From Chelatococcus sp. (GTDB lineage Bacteria; Pseudomonadota; Alphaproteobacteria; Rhizobiales; Beijerinckiaceae), in assembly GCA_003248805.1 (NCBI GenBank), contig QFQY01000006.1, positions 1-64,000 of the forward strand: a DNA stretch of 64,000 nucleotides, read 5' to 3'. Each line of letters starts with the position of its first letter. Positions within the stretch are counted from its first letter, which is position 1. A program made the position numbers and the translations under genes. This document shows, one piece after another, positions 1 through 8,110 of this stretch. The notes beneath the pieces were generated by a model. It worked only from the letters and a program-made list of their open reading frames with translations. It searched no databases and was not told the DNA's origin.

Positions 1-494
1 CCAACGGCATCGTCTCGGTGACGGCGAAGGACAAGGCCACCAACAAGGAGCAGCAGATCCGCATCCAGGCTTCCGGCGGCCTCTCCGAGGCCGACATCGA
101 GAAGATGGTCAAGGACGCCGAGGCCAATGCGAGCGAGGACAAGAAGCGTCGCGAGCTGGTCGAGGCCCGCAACCAGGGCGAGAGCCTCGTGCACTCGACC
201 GAGAAGTCGCTGAAGGACTATGGCGACAAGGTCTCGGCCGCCGACAAGGGCGCGATCGAGACCGCGATCGAGGCGCTGAAGGCGGCCCTCGCCGAGGACA
301 ACGCCGAGACCATCACGGCCCGCACCACGGACCTGATGCAGGCCTCTATGAAGCTCGGCGAGGCGATGTATGCCGCCAGCCAGGCCGAGGGCGGCGAGCC
401 CGAGGCCGGCGCCGAGCCGGCGGACGCCAAGAAGGACGACGTCATCGACGCCGACTTCAAGGATGTCAGCGACGACAAGAAAAAGAGCGCCTGA
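1..494 (+). CDS. dnaK: Chaperone protein DnaK (Hsp70), C-terminal fragment
   Basis: This is the 3' end of dnaK, cut by the window start; the reading frame is open from base 3. The first codons read NGIVSVTAKDKAT, followed by GGLSEADIEKMVKDAE, which is the conserved end of the DnaK substrate-binding beta-sandwich leading into the helical lid. The tail is acidic and ends with DADFKDVSDDKKKSA, matching the usual D(A)DFKEV-type C-terminus that helps recruit co-chaperones. DnaK is an ATP-driven cytosolic chaperone. The gene for its J-domain partner, dnaJ, follows 150 bp downstream on the same strand, the common dnaKJ order. Confidence 0.97.
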   Translation, partial: NGIVSVTAKDKATNKEQQIRIQASGGLSEADIEKMVKDAEANASEDKKRRELVEARNQGESLVHSTEKSLKDYGDKVSAADKGAIETAIEALKAALAEDNAETITARTTDLMQASMKLGEAMYAASQAEGGEPEAGAEPADAKKDDVIDADFKDVSDDKKKSA

Positions 495-515
495 GGCGCT
501 CGCCACCCGCAAGGA

Positions 516-541
516 CGTCATGGCCGGGCTTGACCCGGCCA
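516..541. repeat. REP-like palindrome between dnaK and dnaJ
   Basis: The stretch contains a perfect 8-bp inverted repeat, TGGCCGGG and CCCGGCCA, around a CTTGA loop, preceded by CGTCA. The same core, GTCATG..CGGGCTTGACCCG, occurs again at 4480. This suggests a small dispersed intergenic repeat rather than a gene-specific terminator. No T-tract follows, so dnaK-dnaJ read-through is likely. Confidence 0.55.
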
Positions 542-644
542 ACTCGTTCGCGGATGGCATGAAGGCACGATGTCGCATTCTGCTTGAGATGGCCGGCCGC
601 GAGGCCAGCCATGTTGCGAGGGGCGGCGAGGAGACCGCTGTCGG

Positions 645-1784
645 ATGTCCAAGCGCGATTATTATGAGATCCTCGGCGTCTCGCGGACGGTGACCGAGGT
701 CGAGCTCAAGACGACCTTCCGCAAGCTCGCCATGCAGCATCACCCGGACAAGAATCCGGGCGACAAGCAGGCCGAGATCAAGTTCAAGGAAATCAACGAG
801 GCCTACCAGATCCTGTCCGACGCGCAGAAGCGCGCCGCCTATGACCGTTTCGGCCACCAGGCCTTCGAGAACGGCGGCGGGGGCGGCGGCGGACAGGCCG
901 ATTTCTCCGACTTCATGTCCGACATCTTCGACTCGTTCTTCGGGGATGCGCGTGGCGGACGCGGCGGGGCCCGGGCCGCAAACGGACGGGAGCGCGGCGC
1001 CGACCTGCGCTACAATCTGGAAATCGGCCTCGAGGAAGCCTTCGCCGGCAAGAACGCCTCGATCCATGTGCCGACCTCGGTCTCCTGCGAGGTCTGCTCC
1101 GGCACCGGCGCCAAGCCGGGCTCCAAGACCCGGACCTGCCCGACCTGCGGCGGCCATGGTCGCGTGCGTGCCAATCAGGGCTTCTTCTCGGTCGAGCGGA
1201 CATGCCCGACCTGCTCCGGCCGCGGCGAGATCATCGACGACCCGTGCGGAAACTGCCAGGGCGCCGGCCGCGTCACGCGCGAGCGCACGCTGTCGGTCAA
1301 CATCCCGGCCGGCGTCGAGGACGGCACGCGCATCCGGCTCGCGGGCGAGGGCGAGGCCGGCCTGCGCGGCGGACCGGCGGGCGATCTCTACATCTTCCTC
1401 TCGATCAAGCCGCACGCCATCTTCCAGCGCGACGGGGCGGACCTGTTCTGCCGCGTGCCGATCGGCCTTGTCTCGGCGGCGCTGGGCGGCGAGATCGAAG
1501 TGCCGACCCTCACCGGCGAGAGCGCGCGGGTGAAGATCCCCGAAGGCACGCAGACCGGCAAGCAGTTCCGCCTGAAGGCCAAGGGCATGAGCGTGCTGCG
1601 CTCGCGCGAGGTCGGCGATCTCTACATCCAGGTCGTGGTCGAGACGCCGCAGAAGCTGACGGCGCGGCAGCGGGAGCTGCTGCAGGAGTTCGAGCGCGAG
1701 AGCTCCGGCGCGACCCATCCCGAGGCGGCGGGCTTCTTCGGCCGGGTGAAGGATTTCCTCGGCGGGCTCGGCGGGGCGGCCTGA
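645..1784 (+). CDS. dnaJ: Molecular chaperone DnaJ (Hsp40)
   Basis: DnaJ stimulates DnaK ATPase activity and delivers unfolded substrates to it in the cytosol. The 379-residue product has the full class I architecture: a J domain at residues 1-70 with the HPD motif at 33-35, a Gly/Phe-rich linker with a poly-Gly run at about 77-84, four CxxCxGxG zinc motifs (CEVCSGTG, CPTCGGHG, CPTCSGRG, CGNCQGAG) in the middle, and the C-terminal substrate-binding beta domains. The length matches the family. The ATG at 645 gives the canonical start MSKRDYYEILGV and has a GGCGAGGAGA ribosome site upstream. It lies directly downstream of dnaK. Confidence 0.98.
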   Translation: MSKRDYYEILGVSRTVTEVELKTTFRKLAMQHHPDKNPGDKQAEIKFKEINEAYQILSDAQKRAAYDRFGHQAFENGGGGGGGQADFSDFMSDIFDSFFGDARGGRGGARAANGRERGADLRYNLEIGLEEAFAGKNASIHVPTSVSCEVCSGTGAKPGSKTRTCPTCGGHGRVRANQGFFSVERTCPTCSGRGEIIDDPCGNCQGAGRVTRERTLSVNIPAGVEDGTRIRLAGEGEAGLRGGPAGDLYIFLSIKPHAIFQRDGADLFCRVPIGLVSAALGGEIEVPTLTGESARVKIPEGTQTGKQFRLKAKGMSVLRSREVGDLYIQVVVETPQKLTARQRELLQEFERESSGATHPEAAGFFGRVKDFLGGLGGAA

Positions 1785-1814
1785 GCGCCGCGCCTGTCTC
1801 GCCCGGCGCGGCCC

Positions 1815-1848
1815 ATATAAAAAGCGGGCCGTCTTGCGACGACCCGCT
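1815..1848 (-). terminator. Rho-independent terminator of the csbD-like gene
   Basis: Read on the minus strand there is an 11-bp stem (AGCGGGTCGTC / GACGGCCCGCT, one mismatch) with a 4-base loop, immediately followed by TTTTTATAT. It sits 24 bp past the csbD-like stop codon. On the plus strand no T-tract follows, so it serves the leftward gene. Confidence 0.75.
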
Positions 1849-1871
1849 CCTGGTCAGGTTCCGATGGGGGA

Positions 1872-2063
1872 TCAGACCTTGTCGACCACTTTCTTGACGG
1901 CGTCCTTGCCCTTGCCGAGCGCCTGCTGGGCCTCGCCCTTGCGCTCCTGAAGCACGCCCTCGGCCTCAAGTTCCGGCTTGTCGAACGCCTTGCCGGCCGC
2001 CTGCTTGACGTTGCCGGCCGCCTCGTTGGCCATGCCCTTGATCTTGTCCGTGGTGCTGCCCAT
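1872..2063 (-). CDS. CsbD family small stress protein
   Basis: A 63-residue, highly charged, helical protein with the CsbD-like pattern: MGSTTDKIKGMANEAAGNVKQ at the start, an A-G-K rich repeat, and QERKGEAQQALGKGKDAVKK near the end. CsbD-like proteins are small and hydrophilic and are induced under general stress in many bacteria; their molecular function is not established. The start is fixed by a strong AGGAGG ribosome site 7 bases before the ATG. The gene is monocistronic, points toward dnaJ, and has a clear hairpin terminator after it. Confidence 0.85.
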   Translation of the reverse strand: MGSTTDKIKGMANEAAGNVKQAAGKAFDKPELEAEGVLQERKGEAQQALGKGKDAVKKVVDKV

Positions 2064-2260
2064 GGTCTAGATCCTCCTGCTGAATTGCACGCCGCCACAG
2101 CGGCTCTCCCTTCATCAACCGCCATGGGAGAAGAAGGTTCCGATGCCGATGCGTTTCATCGGCGGGCCGGAATGACGAGGCCGGCCAGGATCGACGTCAC
2201 GCAAACGTCATGTCGCGGCTCTAGCCGACGGGCTTTCCCCTCAGCCAACGGACCCGCCCG

Positions 2261-4462
2261 ATGCGCCAGCCTCTCGCCCTCGCGGCTCTCGCTTCCGCAT
2301 TGCTCACCGGCACGGCGAGCGCCGAACCGATGTTCAACCGCATCGCCACCTTCTCGGTGCCGCTCAACCTTCCGGCAGACCGCGACGCCTCCAAGAAGAC
2401 CGTCGCCGAGATCGTCGCCAGCAACGAGGCGGGCACGCTGCTGGCCTATACCGACGGGGAGCAGAAGGCGCTCGGGCTGATCGACATCACGACGCCCGAC
2501 GCGCCGAAGGCCGCCGGCTTCGTGCCGCTGGCGGGCGAATCCACCTCCGTCACCATCCTCGGCGACAAGGCCTTCGTCGCCGTCGTGACCTCCGGCGACA
2601 ACTTCAAGGAGCCGGCCGGCCATCTCGCCACCGTCGACCTGAAGACCAGGCAGGTCGTCGCGACCTGCGATCTCGGGGGCCAACCCGACTCCGTGACGCT
2701 GACGAAGGACAAGTCCAAGATCGTCATCGCCATCGAGAACGAGCGCGACGAGAAGCTCAACAAGGGCGCCCTGCCCCAGCTCCCGGCCGGCAACGTCACG
2801 CTGATCGGCATCAAGGACGGCGCCGTCGACTGCGCCTCCCGGCAGGTCGTGGACGTGACGGGCCTCGCCACCGTCGAGCCCACCGACCCCGAGCCGGAAT
2901 TCGTCGACGTCAACGCCGACGGCCTCGTCGTGGTGACGCTGCAGGAGAACAACCACCTCGTCGTCCTCGATTCGAAGACCGGCAAGGTGGTGACGCATTT
3001 CTCCGCCGGCACGGTGGATCTCAAGAATGTCGACAAGACACGCGACGGGCAGATCAAGCCGACCGAGGAACTCAAGAGCGTGCCGCGCGAGCCCGACGCC
3101 GTGCGCTGGCTCGACACAGACCGTTTCGTCACCGCCAACGAGGGCGACTGGAAGGGCGGCTCGCGCGGCTTCACCATCTTCCGCAAGGACGGGACGGTCG
3201 AGTTCGACTCCGGATCGGACGTGGACCACATCGCGATGCGGCTCGGCCATTATCCGGAGCGGCGCTCCGCAGCGAAGGGCAGCGAGCCCGAAGGCATCGA
3301 GGTCGCGACCTATGGCGACGACAGGCTGATCTTCGTCGGCCTGGAGCGCGCCTCTCTCGTGCTGGTCTACAAGGACGAGGGGCCGGGCAGGGCGCCGCGC
3401 TATCTCCAGGCGCTGCCGACCGGCATCGGCCCCGAGGGGCTGCTCGCCATCCCGCAGCGCGACCTCTTCGTCTCCGCCTCGGAAACCGATGTCGGCGAGA
3501 AGGGCGGCGCCCGCTCCGCCGTCATGATCTATCGCCGCGCCGAGGGCCCTGCCGCCTATCCGACGATCCTGTCCCAGGACGAGAACGGCCTGCCGATCGG
3601 CTGGGGAGCGCTCTCCGGCCTCGCCGCCGACCAGACCGCGCCGGGCAAGCTCTTCTCGATCACCGACAGCGCCTATGCGCCCTCGCGCATCCTCCAGATC
3701 GACGCGACGCAGCAGCCGGCCCGCATCACCGGCGCGATCACCGTGACGAAGGACGGCAAGCCCGCCTCCTACGATCTCGAGGGCATCGCGACCCGCTCCG
3801 GCGGCGGCTTCTGGCTCGCTTCCGAGGGCAATCCCGAGAAGAAGGACGCGGCCCTCCCGGACGTCCTGCTGCGCGTCTCGGCCAAGGGCGAGGTCGAGGA
3901 GGAGATTCTCCTGCCGGAAGCGCTGGCGCAGCACGCCGTCCGCTTCGGCCTCGAAGGCGTCGCGGTCACCGGCACGGGCGCGGATGAAACCGTCTGGCTC
4001 GCCGTCCAGCGCGAATGGAAGGACGATCCCAAGGGCAAGACCAAGATTCTGTCCTACAAGCCGGCCACGAAGGAGTGGGGCGTGTTCCACTATCCGCTAA
4101 GCGCGGCCGCCCAGGGCCAGTGGATGGGGCTGTCCGAGCTGGTTGCGCTCGGCGACGACCGCTTCGCCGTGCTGGAGCGCGACAACGGCCTCGGTGCGAA
4201 GGCCTTCAAGACCATCCAGACCTTCTCGGTGAATGGGCTGAAGCCGGCCGCGATCGGCGCCGCCGAGATTCCGACCTTGGCCAAGACGCCATTGCGCGAC
4301 CTCACGCCCGATCTGATGAAGGCCGGCGGCTACGGTCTCGACAAGGTCGAGGGCATGGCGGTCGACAAGGCAGGAAACCTCTTCGTCGTCACCGACAATG
4401 ACGGCGTCGAGGATTCCTCCGGCGAAACGCAGTTCTTCGCCTTCGGGAAGATCGGCGGCTGA
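2261..4462 (+). CDS. Exported esterase-like / phytase-like family protein
   Basis: The 733-residue product starts with a clean Sec signal peptide (MRQPLALAALASALLTGTASA, cleavage after ASA) and so acts outside the cytoplasm. Residues about 30-400 look like a beta-propeller built from blades that end in phrases such as LATVDLKTRQVVA and LVVLDSKTGKVV. The C-terminal part carries the signature of the 'esterase-like activity of phytase' family: YDLEGIATRSGGGFWLASEGN and DKVEGMAVDKAGNLFVVTDNDG. The real substrate is unknown; hydrolysis of phosphate or ester bonds is an inference from the family name. It appears to be a single-gene unit. No cysteine for lipidation follows the signal peptide. Confidence 0.82.
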   Translation: MRQPLALAALASALLTGTASAEPMFNRIATFSVPLNLPADRDASKKTVAEIVASNEAGTLLAYTDGEQKALGLIDITTPDAPKAAGFVPLAGESTSVTILGDKAFVAVVTSGDNFKEPAGHLATVDLKTRQVVATCDLGGQPDSVTLTKDKSKIVIAIENERDEKLNKGALPQLPAGNVTLIGIKDGAVDCASRQVVDVTGLATVEPTDPEPEFVDVNADGLVVVTLQENNHLVVLDSKTGKVVTHFSAGTVDLKNVDKTRDGQIKPTEELKSVPREPDAVRWLDTDRFVTANEGDWKGGSRGFTIFRKDGTVEFDSGSDVDHIAMRLGHYPERRSAAKGSEPEGIEVATYGDDRLIFVGLERASLVLVYKDEGPGRAPRYLQALPTGIGPEGLLAIPQRDLFVSASETDVGEKGGARSAVMIYRRAEGPAAYPTILSQDENGLPIGWGALSGLAADQTAPGKLFSITDSAYAPSRILQIDATQQPARITGAITVTKDGKPASYDLEGIATRSGGGFWLASEGNPEKKDAALPDVLLRVSAKGEVEEEILLPEALAQHAVRFGLEGVAVTGTGADETVWLAVQREWKDDPKGKTKILSYKPATKEWGVFHYPLSAAAQGQWMGLSELVALGDDRFAVLERDNGLGAKAFKTIQTFSVNGLKPAAIGAAEIPTLAKTPLRDLTPDLMKAGGYGLDKVEGMAVDKAGNLFVVTDNDGVEDSSGETQFFAFGKIGG

Positions 4463-4479
4463 GGCGGGGCGCCTTCGTG

Positions 4480-4556
4480 CGTCATGCTCGGGCTTGACCC
4501 GAGCATCTCCGGCCAAAGGTTCTCGGGTCGGCGCAACGCGCCGCCCGAGAATGACG
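4480..4556. repeat. REP/MITE-like element with terminal inverted repeats
   Basis: This 77-bp intergenic stretch is bounded by CGTCATGCTCGGG at one end and CCCGAGAATGACG at the other, which are inverted copies with one mismatch. Inside the left end lies a second palindrome, ATGCTCGGG-CTTG-ACCCGAGCAT. The left half closely resembles the palindrome at 516-541. It contains no ORF and lies between convergent genes. Confidence 0.65.
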
Positions 4557-4566
4557 GCCCGCTCAC

Positions 4567-4597
4567 AAAAAACCCCGGATGCGCGAGGCATCCGGGG
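4567..4597 (-). terminator. Rho-independent terminator of metNIQ
   Basis: On the minus strand a perfect 10-bp stem (CCCCGGATGC / GCATCCGGGG) with a 5-base loop is followed by six Ts. It lies 44 bp after the metQ stop codon and ends the leftward metNIQ transcript. Confidence 0.9.
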
Positions 4598-4640
4598 CAG
4601 TTGCCCGGCGGCGATGGCTCCGCCGGGACGAGGAGACGGC

Positions 4641-5435
4641 TTACCAACCCGCGAGCACGACGCCCTTGAAGCGCTCGGCGATGAAGGCCTTGATCTCGGG
4701 GCTCTGATAGGTCTCGACCAGCGTCTTGACCCAGGGCTTGTCCTTGTCGACGGCGCGCACCGCGATCAGGTTGACATAGGGGCCCTTGGCATCCTCGCGC
4801 AGGATGGCGGAGGTCGGGTCGATCTTGGCGTCGATGGCGTAGTTGGTGTTGATGGCGGCGGCCGCGACATCCGAGAGCGAGCGCGGGGTCTGCGCTGCGT
4901 CGAGCTCGAGGATCTTCAGCTTCTTCGGGTTGGCGGTGATGTCGGCGACGGTCGGCTTGAAGCCGACGCCGTCCTTGAGCTTGATGACGCCCTTGTCCTG
5001 AAGCAGCAGCAGCACGCGCCCGCCATTGGTCGGGTCGTTGGGGATGGCGATGCTGGAGCCGTCCGGCACCTCGGCCCAGCTCTTGTACTTCGACGAGTAG
5101 ACGCCGATCGGGAAGTTCACGGTGTAGCCGACCTTGACGATCTTGTAGCCGCGATCCTTCACCTGATTGTCGAGATAGGGCTCGTGCTGGAACGAGTTCG
5201 CCTCGAGCTCGCCGGCATCGAGCGCCTGGTTCGGCACGACATAGTCCGAGAACTCGGTGATCTTGAGCTCGATGCCCTTGGCGGCGAGCAGCGGCTTCAC
5301 CTTCTCGACGATCTCGGCATGCGGGCCAGGCGTCACGCCGATGCGGACGACCTGCGTCTGGGCGAGGGCCGGGGCGGCGAGCGAGAAAGCGAGGCCGGCG
5401 GAAGCGGCGAGCGCGAGGCGGCGGGTGATGGACAT
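4641..5435 (-). CDS. metQ: Methionine ABC transporter substrate-binding protein MetQ (NlpA family)
   Basis: MetQ captures methionine in the periplasm and hands it to the MetNI importer. The 264-residue protein has a signal peptide ending PALAQ and then the NlpA/MetQ core: VRIGVTPGPHAEIVEKVKP, the ANSFQHEPYLD motif, GVYSSKYKSW and IAIPNDPTNGGRVLLLLQD. There is no cysteine at the cleavage site, so unlike E. coli MetQ it is probably a soluble periplasmic protein rather than a lipoprotein. A good AAGGAG site precedes the ATG at 5435. It is the last gene of metN-metI-metQ and is followed by a strong terminator. Confidence 0.95.
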   Translation of the reverse strand: MSITRRLALAASAGLAFSLAAPALAQTQVVRIGVTPGPHAEIVEKVKPLLAAKGIELKITEFSDYVVPNQALDAGELEANSFQHEPYLDNQVKDRGYKIVKVGYTVNFPIGVYSSKYKSWAEVPDGSSIAIPNDPTNGGRVLLLLQDKGVIKLKDGVGFKPTVADITANPKKLKILELDAAQTPRSLSDVAAAAINTNYAIDAKIDPTSAILREDAKGPYVNLIAVRAVDKDKPWVKTLVETYQSPEIKAFIAERFKGVVLAGW

Positions 5436-5534
5436 GGGAAACTCCTTCGTGACTGTCCGGTATTCGGGGATGAGAGGGCCCTGCCCTCCCGCGAGGGCGC
5501 GGGCTGGAGAGGGGCGTTGCGAAAGGGAATGGGC

Positions 5535-6200
5535 TCAGGCGTGCCGGAGGCGCTTGTTGAGACGTCTCGCCAGACGGTCGCCGAAGGCCTGCACGCTCTG
5601 GACGAGGACGATCAGCACGGCGACCACCGCCAGCATGACGTCCGGCATGAAACGCTGGTAGCCGTAGCGGATGCCGAGATCGCCCAAGCCGCCGCCGCCG
5701 ACCGCCCCGACCATGGCGGAGAAGCCGATCAGGCTGACCACCGCCAGCGTGAGGCCGAGCGCGATGGCGGGCAGCGCCTCCGGCACCAGTACCTTGCGCA
5801 CGATCTGCAGCGGCGTCGCGCCCATCGAGCGGGCGGCCTCGACCAGGCCCTGATCGACCTCGCGGATCGCCCCCTCGATCAGCCTTGCGATGAAGGGCGT
5901 GGCCGCGACGGTGAGCGGCACGATCGCCGCCGTCGTCCCGATCGAGGTGCCGGCGATCAGGCGGGTGAAGGGGATGATCGCGACAACGAGGATGATGAAG
6001 GGCGTGGAGCGCGTGGCGTTGACCACCGTCCCGAGCACGAGATTGGCCACGGGAGCGGCGAAGAGCTCGCCGCGCCTGCTCGTCGCCAGGAAGACGCCGA
6101 GCGGCAGGCCGAGCAGCGTGCCGAGGCCGGCGGCGACCGCGACCATGGCGAGCGTGTCGAGCGTCGCCTGCAGGATGAGCCGGACGATCTCAGGAGACAT
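5535..6200 (-). CDS. metI: Methionine ABC transporter permease MetI
   Basis: This is the inner-membrane permease of the methionine importer. The 221-residue protein has about five hydrophobic segments and the binding-protein-dependent permease loop, read here as EAARSMGATPLQIVRKVLVPEALP, which docks with the ATPase MetN. The motif NATRSTPFIILVVAIIPFTR near the N-terminal third is also typical of MetI. Its ATG at 6200 lies upstream of the metN stop codon, an 11-bp overlap that points to translational coupling. metQ follows after 99 bp. Confidence 0.95.
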   Translation of the reverse strand: MSPEIVRLILQATLDTLAMVAVAAGLGTLLGLPLGVFLATSRRGELFAAPVANLVLGTVVNATRSTPFIILVVAIIPFTRLIAGTSIGTTAAIVPLTVAATPFIARLIEGAIREVDQGLVEAARSMGATPLQIVRKVLVPEALPAIALGLTLAVVSLIGFSAMVGAVGGGGLGDLGIRYGYQRFMPDVMLAVVAVLIVLVQSVQAFGDRLARRLNKRLRHA

Positions 6201-7299
6201 GGCCGACGACCTCCGCCTTGAGTTCGAGGCCCCGCAGCGAGCCGAGCACGGCCGAGGCTTCCGGCTCCCGCGCCGGCACGGAGACGAGCAGGCAGCCGAA
6301 GGGGCGCCCGGCGATGGAATCGATGCGGCCGGCGAGGATGTTGACGTCGACGCCGACGATCGAGCCGAGACGGCTGATCACCGGGGCCGTCGCGTTCTGG
6401 CCGGTGAAGGTGATGCGCAGCACGATATCGTCGCCCTCGCGGGCCTCCGCATGGATCCGTCCGACGAGATGCGCCGGAATCTCGACGCCGGTGACGGCCT
6501 CGACGAAGCGCGCCGTCGTCGGATGGCGCGGGCGGGTGAAGACCTCGAAGGTCTCGCCCTGCTCGACGATCCGCCCGTCCTCGATCACCGCGACGCGGTC
6601 GCAGATTTCCTTGATGACCGGAATCTCGTGCGTGATCAGCAGGATGGTGATGCCGAGATCGCGATTGACCTGCCGCAGCAGCGCCAGGATCGAACTCGTC
6701 GTCTCGGGGTCGAGCGCCGAGGTCGCCTCGTCGCAGAGCAGCACGCGCGGTTCGTTGGCGAGCGCGCGGGCGATGCCGACCCGCTGCTTCTGGCCGCCCG
6801 ACAGCTCGGCCGGATAGCGACCGCTCTTGTCGGACAGCCCGACGAGCGCGAGCAGTTCCTCGACGCGCTGGCGGATCGCCTCCTTCGGCGTGCCCGCGAT
6901 CTCCAGCGGCAGCGCGACATTGTCGAAGACCGTGCGCGAGGAGAGCAGGTTGAAATGCTGGAAGATCATGCCGATGCGGCGGCGCCGCTCGCGCCAGGCC
7001 GCCTCGCTCAGCCCCGTGACGTCCTGGCCCTCGACGAGGATGCGGCCCGAGCTCGCACGCTCGAGGCCGTTGACGAGCCGGATCAGCGTCGACTTGCCGG
7101 CGCCCGAGCGACCGATGACGCCGAGGATCGTGCCCTCGGGCACGTCGAGGTCGACACCGGCCAGCGCGGAAACCTCTCCCGCGCCGTCCCGCCCGGGATA
7201 GCTCTTCCCGACCTGCCGGAGCTGGATGATCGGAGCTGGCGGCACGACGAGCCGGGTTGCGGCGGCAAGAACGCCTGGTTTCACGGGAGCATTCATCAT
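6190..7299 (-). CDS. metN: Methionine ABC transporter ATP-binding protein MetN
   Basis: MetN powers methionine uptake through MetI. The 369-residue protein has Walker A GRSGAGKS at about residues 63-70, a Q-loop in MIFQHFNLLSS, the signature ELSGGQKQRVGIARAL, Walker B VLLCDEATSALD and the H-loop LLITHEIP. A C-terminal NIL domain follows (from about residue 275, ending LRGLELKAEVVGHVS); in E. coli this domain binds methionine and shuts down transport when the cell is full. The first roughly 22 residues before IIQLRQVGKSY are an unconserved extension, so translation might start slightly later. I looked for a SAM-I or SAM-II riboswitch upstream and saw none. Confidence 0.96.
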   Translation of the reverse strand: MMNAPVKPGVLAAATRLVVPPAPIIQLRQVGKSYPGRDGAGEVSALAGVDLDVPEGTILGVIGRSGAGKSTLIRLVNGLERASSGRILVEGQDVTGLSEAAWRERRRRIGMIFQHFNLLSSRTVFDNVALPLEIAGTPKEAIRQRVEELLALVGLSDKSGRYPAELSGGQKQRVGIARALANEPRVLLCDEATSALDPETTSSILALLRQVNRDLGITILLITHEIPVIKEICDRVAVIEDGRIVEQGETFEVFTRPRHPTTARFVEAVTGVEIPAHLVGRIHAEAREGDDIVLRITFTGQNATAPVISRLGSIVGVDVNILAGRIDSIAGRPFGCLLVSVPAREPEASAVLGSLRGLELKAEVVGHVS

Positions 7300-7451
7300 G
7301 GCCTCAGAAATGCGCGTGGCAAGCCCAATGGACCGAGTCCGGTCGACCGTGCGCGGCGGTGGACGCCGGCACCTGGCGGGCTGCGCGGACAGTGTTTCGC
7401 CAAATCCGCGCGAGGCGGAGCCGGAACCGAGAGACGATGCCCATCGTCGCC

Positions 7452-7685
7452 TCAGGACAGGCGGCGCGGCACGTCGCGGCGACGCGGAGCGGCGAGCTGG
7501 CGGGCGGCGAGCTCCGCCGCGCCGGGCGTGGCGAAGCGATGCCCCTCCAGCGCCTGGAAGGCGGAAGAGGCTGCAATGAAGGTGAAGTAGCGCTCGTCGG
7601 CACGACGGCTGACGAGTCCGGCGGGGTCCTCGCCGATCTCGATGATATAGGCCTGCTGGCCAGCCCTGGACTGGATATTGGACAT
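7452..7685 (-). CDS. Hypothetical protein upstream of metN
   Basis: A short protein of about 77 residues starting MSNIQSRAGQQAYIIEIGED and containing the aromatic stretch RYFTFIAASSAFQALEGHRF, ending in an Arg-rich tail. I do not recognise the family. The ATG at 7685 is preferred because an AACGGGAAG ribosome-like site precedes it; a GTG at 7769 would add 28 residues. It is on the same strand as metNIQ with a 152-bp gap, so co-transcription is possible but not shown. Coding potential is plausible rather than proven. Confidence 0.5.
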   Translation of the reverse strand: MSNIQSRAGQQAYIIEIGEDPAGLVSRRADERYFTFIAASSAFQALEGHRFATPGAAELAARQLAAPRRRDVPRRLS

Positions 7686-7770
7686 GGCTTCCCGTTCCGC
7701 TGCACGGCGCTCCTCGACGCCCGTTCGATCTGGCGGAGGCCCGCGATGCGACGCGGCCTCCAGCAACACG

Positions 7771-7839
7771 TCAGCGTCGACAACAGCGGCGGAAGTCGGT
7801 GGGGGGATATCCTGTCCGGATCCTGAAAGCGTCGGTCAT
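7771..7839 (-). CDS. Possible 22-residue peptide ORF with strong ribosome site
   Basis: On the minus strand, GAGGAGACGATC immediately precedes an ATG that opens a 22-codon frame, MTDAFRIRTGYPPTDFRRCC and two more Arg residues, before TGA. The TGA is one base from a GTG (TGACGTG) in the frame of the next downstream small gene, so translation could be coupled. A perfect 7-bp hairpin lies in the leader at 7862-7878. No family is recognised. It could be a leader peptide or a chance ORF; only the ribosome site argues for it. Confidence 0.25.
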   Translation of the reverse strand: MTDAFRIRTGYPPTDFRRCCRR

Positions 7840-7861
7840 GATCGTCTCCTCGAACTGGAGC

Positions 7862-7878
7862 CCACGACGACGTCGTGG
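7862..7878. other. Perfect short hairpin in leader of the 22-codon ORF
   Basis: CCACGAC-GAC-GTCGTGG is a 7-bp perfect stem with a 3-base loop. On the minus strand it lies about 15 bases upstream of the ribosome site of the 22-codon ORF. It lacks a T-tract. It may be a regulatory leader structure or chance in GC-rich DNA. Confidence 0.35.
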
Positions 7879-8110
7879 CGCTTTAGCGTTTGGTGACGCG
7901 GCGCAAGCTGCTCGCTCAAATCCCCGCGGCCGTCGGGCTCCGTCACGGGTGCCTGATGACGCCGACAATCTGGCTCCAAACGTCCTGTTTGTCAACCCAA
8001 TCGTTCTTTTAACAAAACGACCGTCTGGAGAATATTCTTCTCTCAACGAGAACGGTGGCGCGCGTCACGTCGCCGCGACCGGCCTCGGTGGCTTGACGCG
8101 GTGCCGGGAC
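7879..8110. other. Intergenic region between divergent units, locally AT-rich
   Basis: No convincing gene is visible here. The stretch 7970-8050 is unusually AT-rich for this genome, with TTTGTCAACCCAATCG and TCTTTTAACAAAACG, and is the likely promoter area for the leftward small genes and/or the rightward copper pair. I could not pick a single promoter with confidence. Confidence 0.4.

Noticed and set aside
7300..7451. Possible SAM riboswitch upstream of metN
   Set aside because: I read the minus-strand leader and found neither the SAM-I core nor the SAM-II pseudoknot text. The gap is also occupied partly by an upstream small gene's 3' flank.
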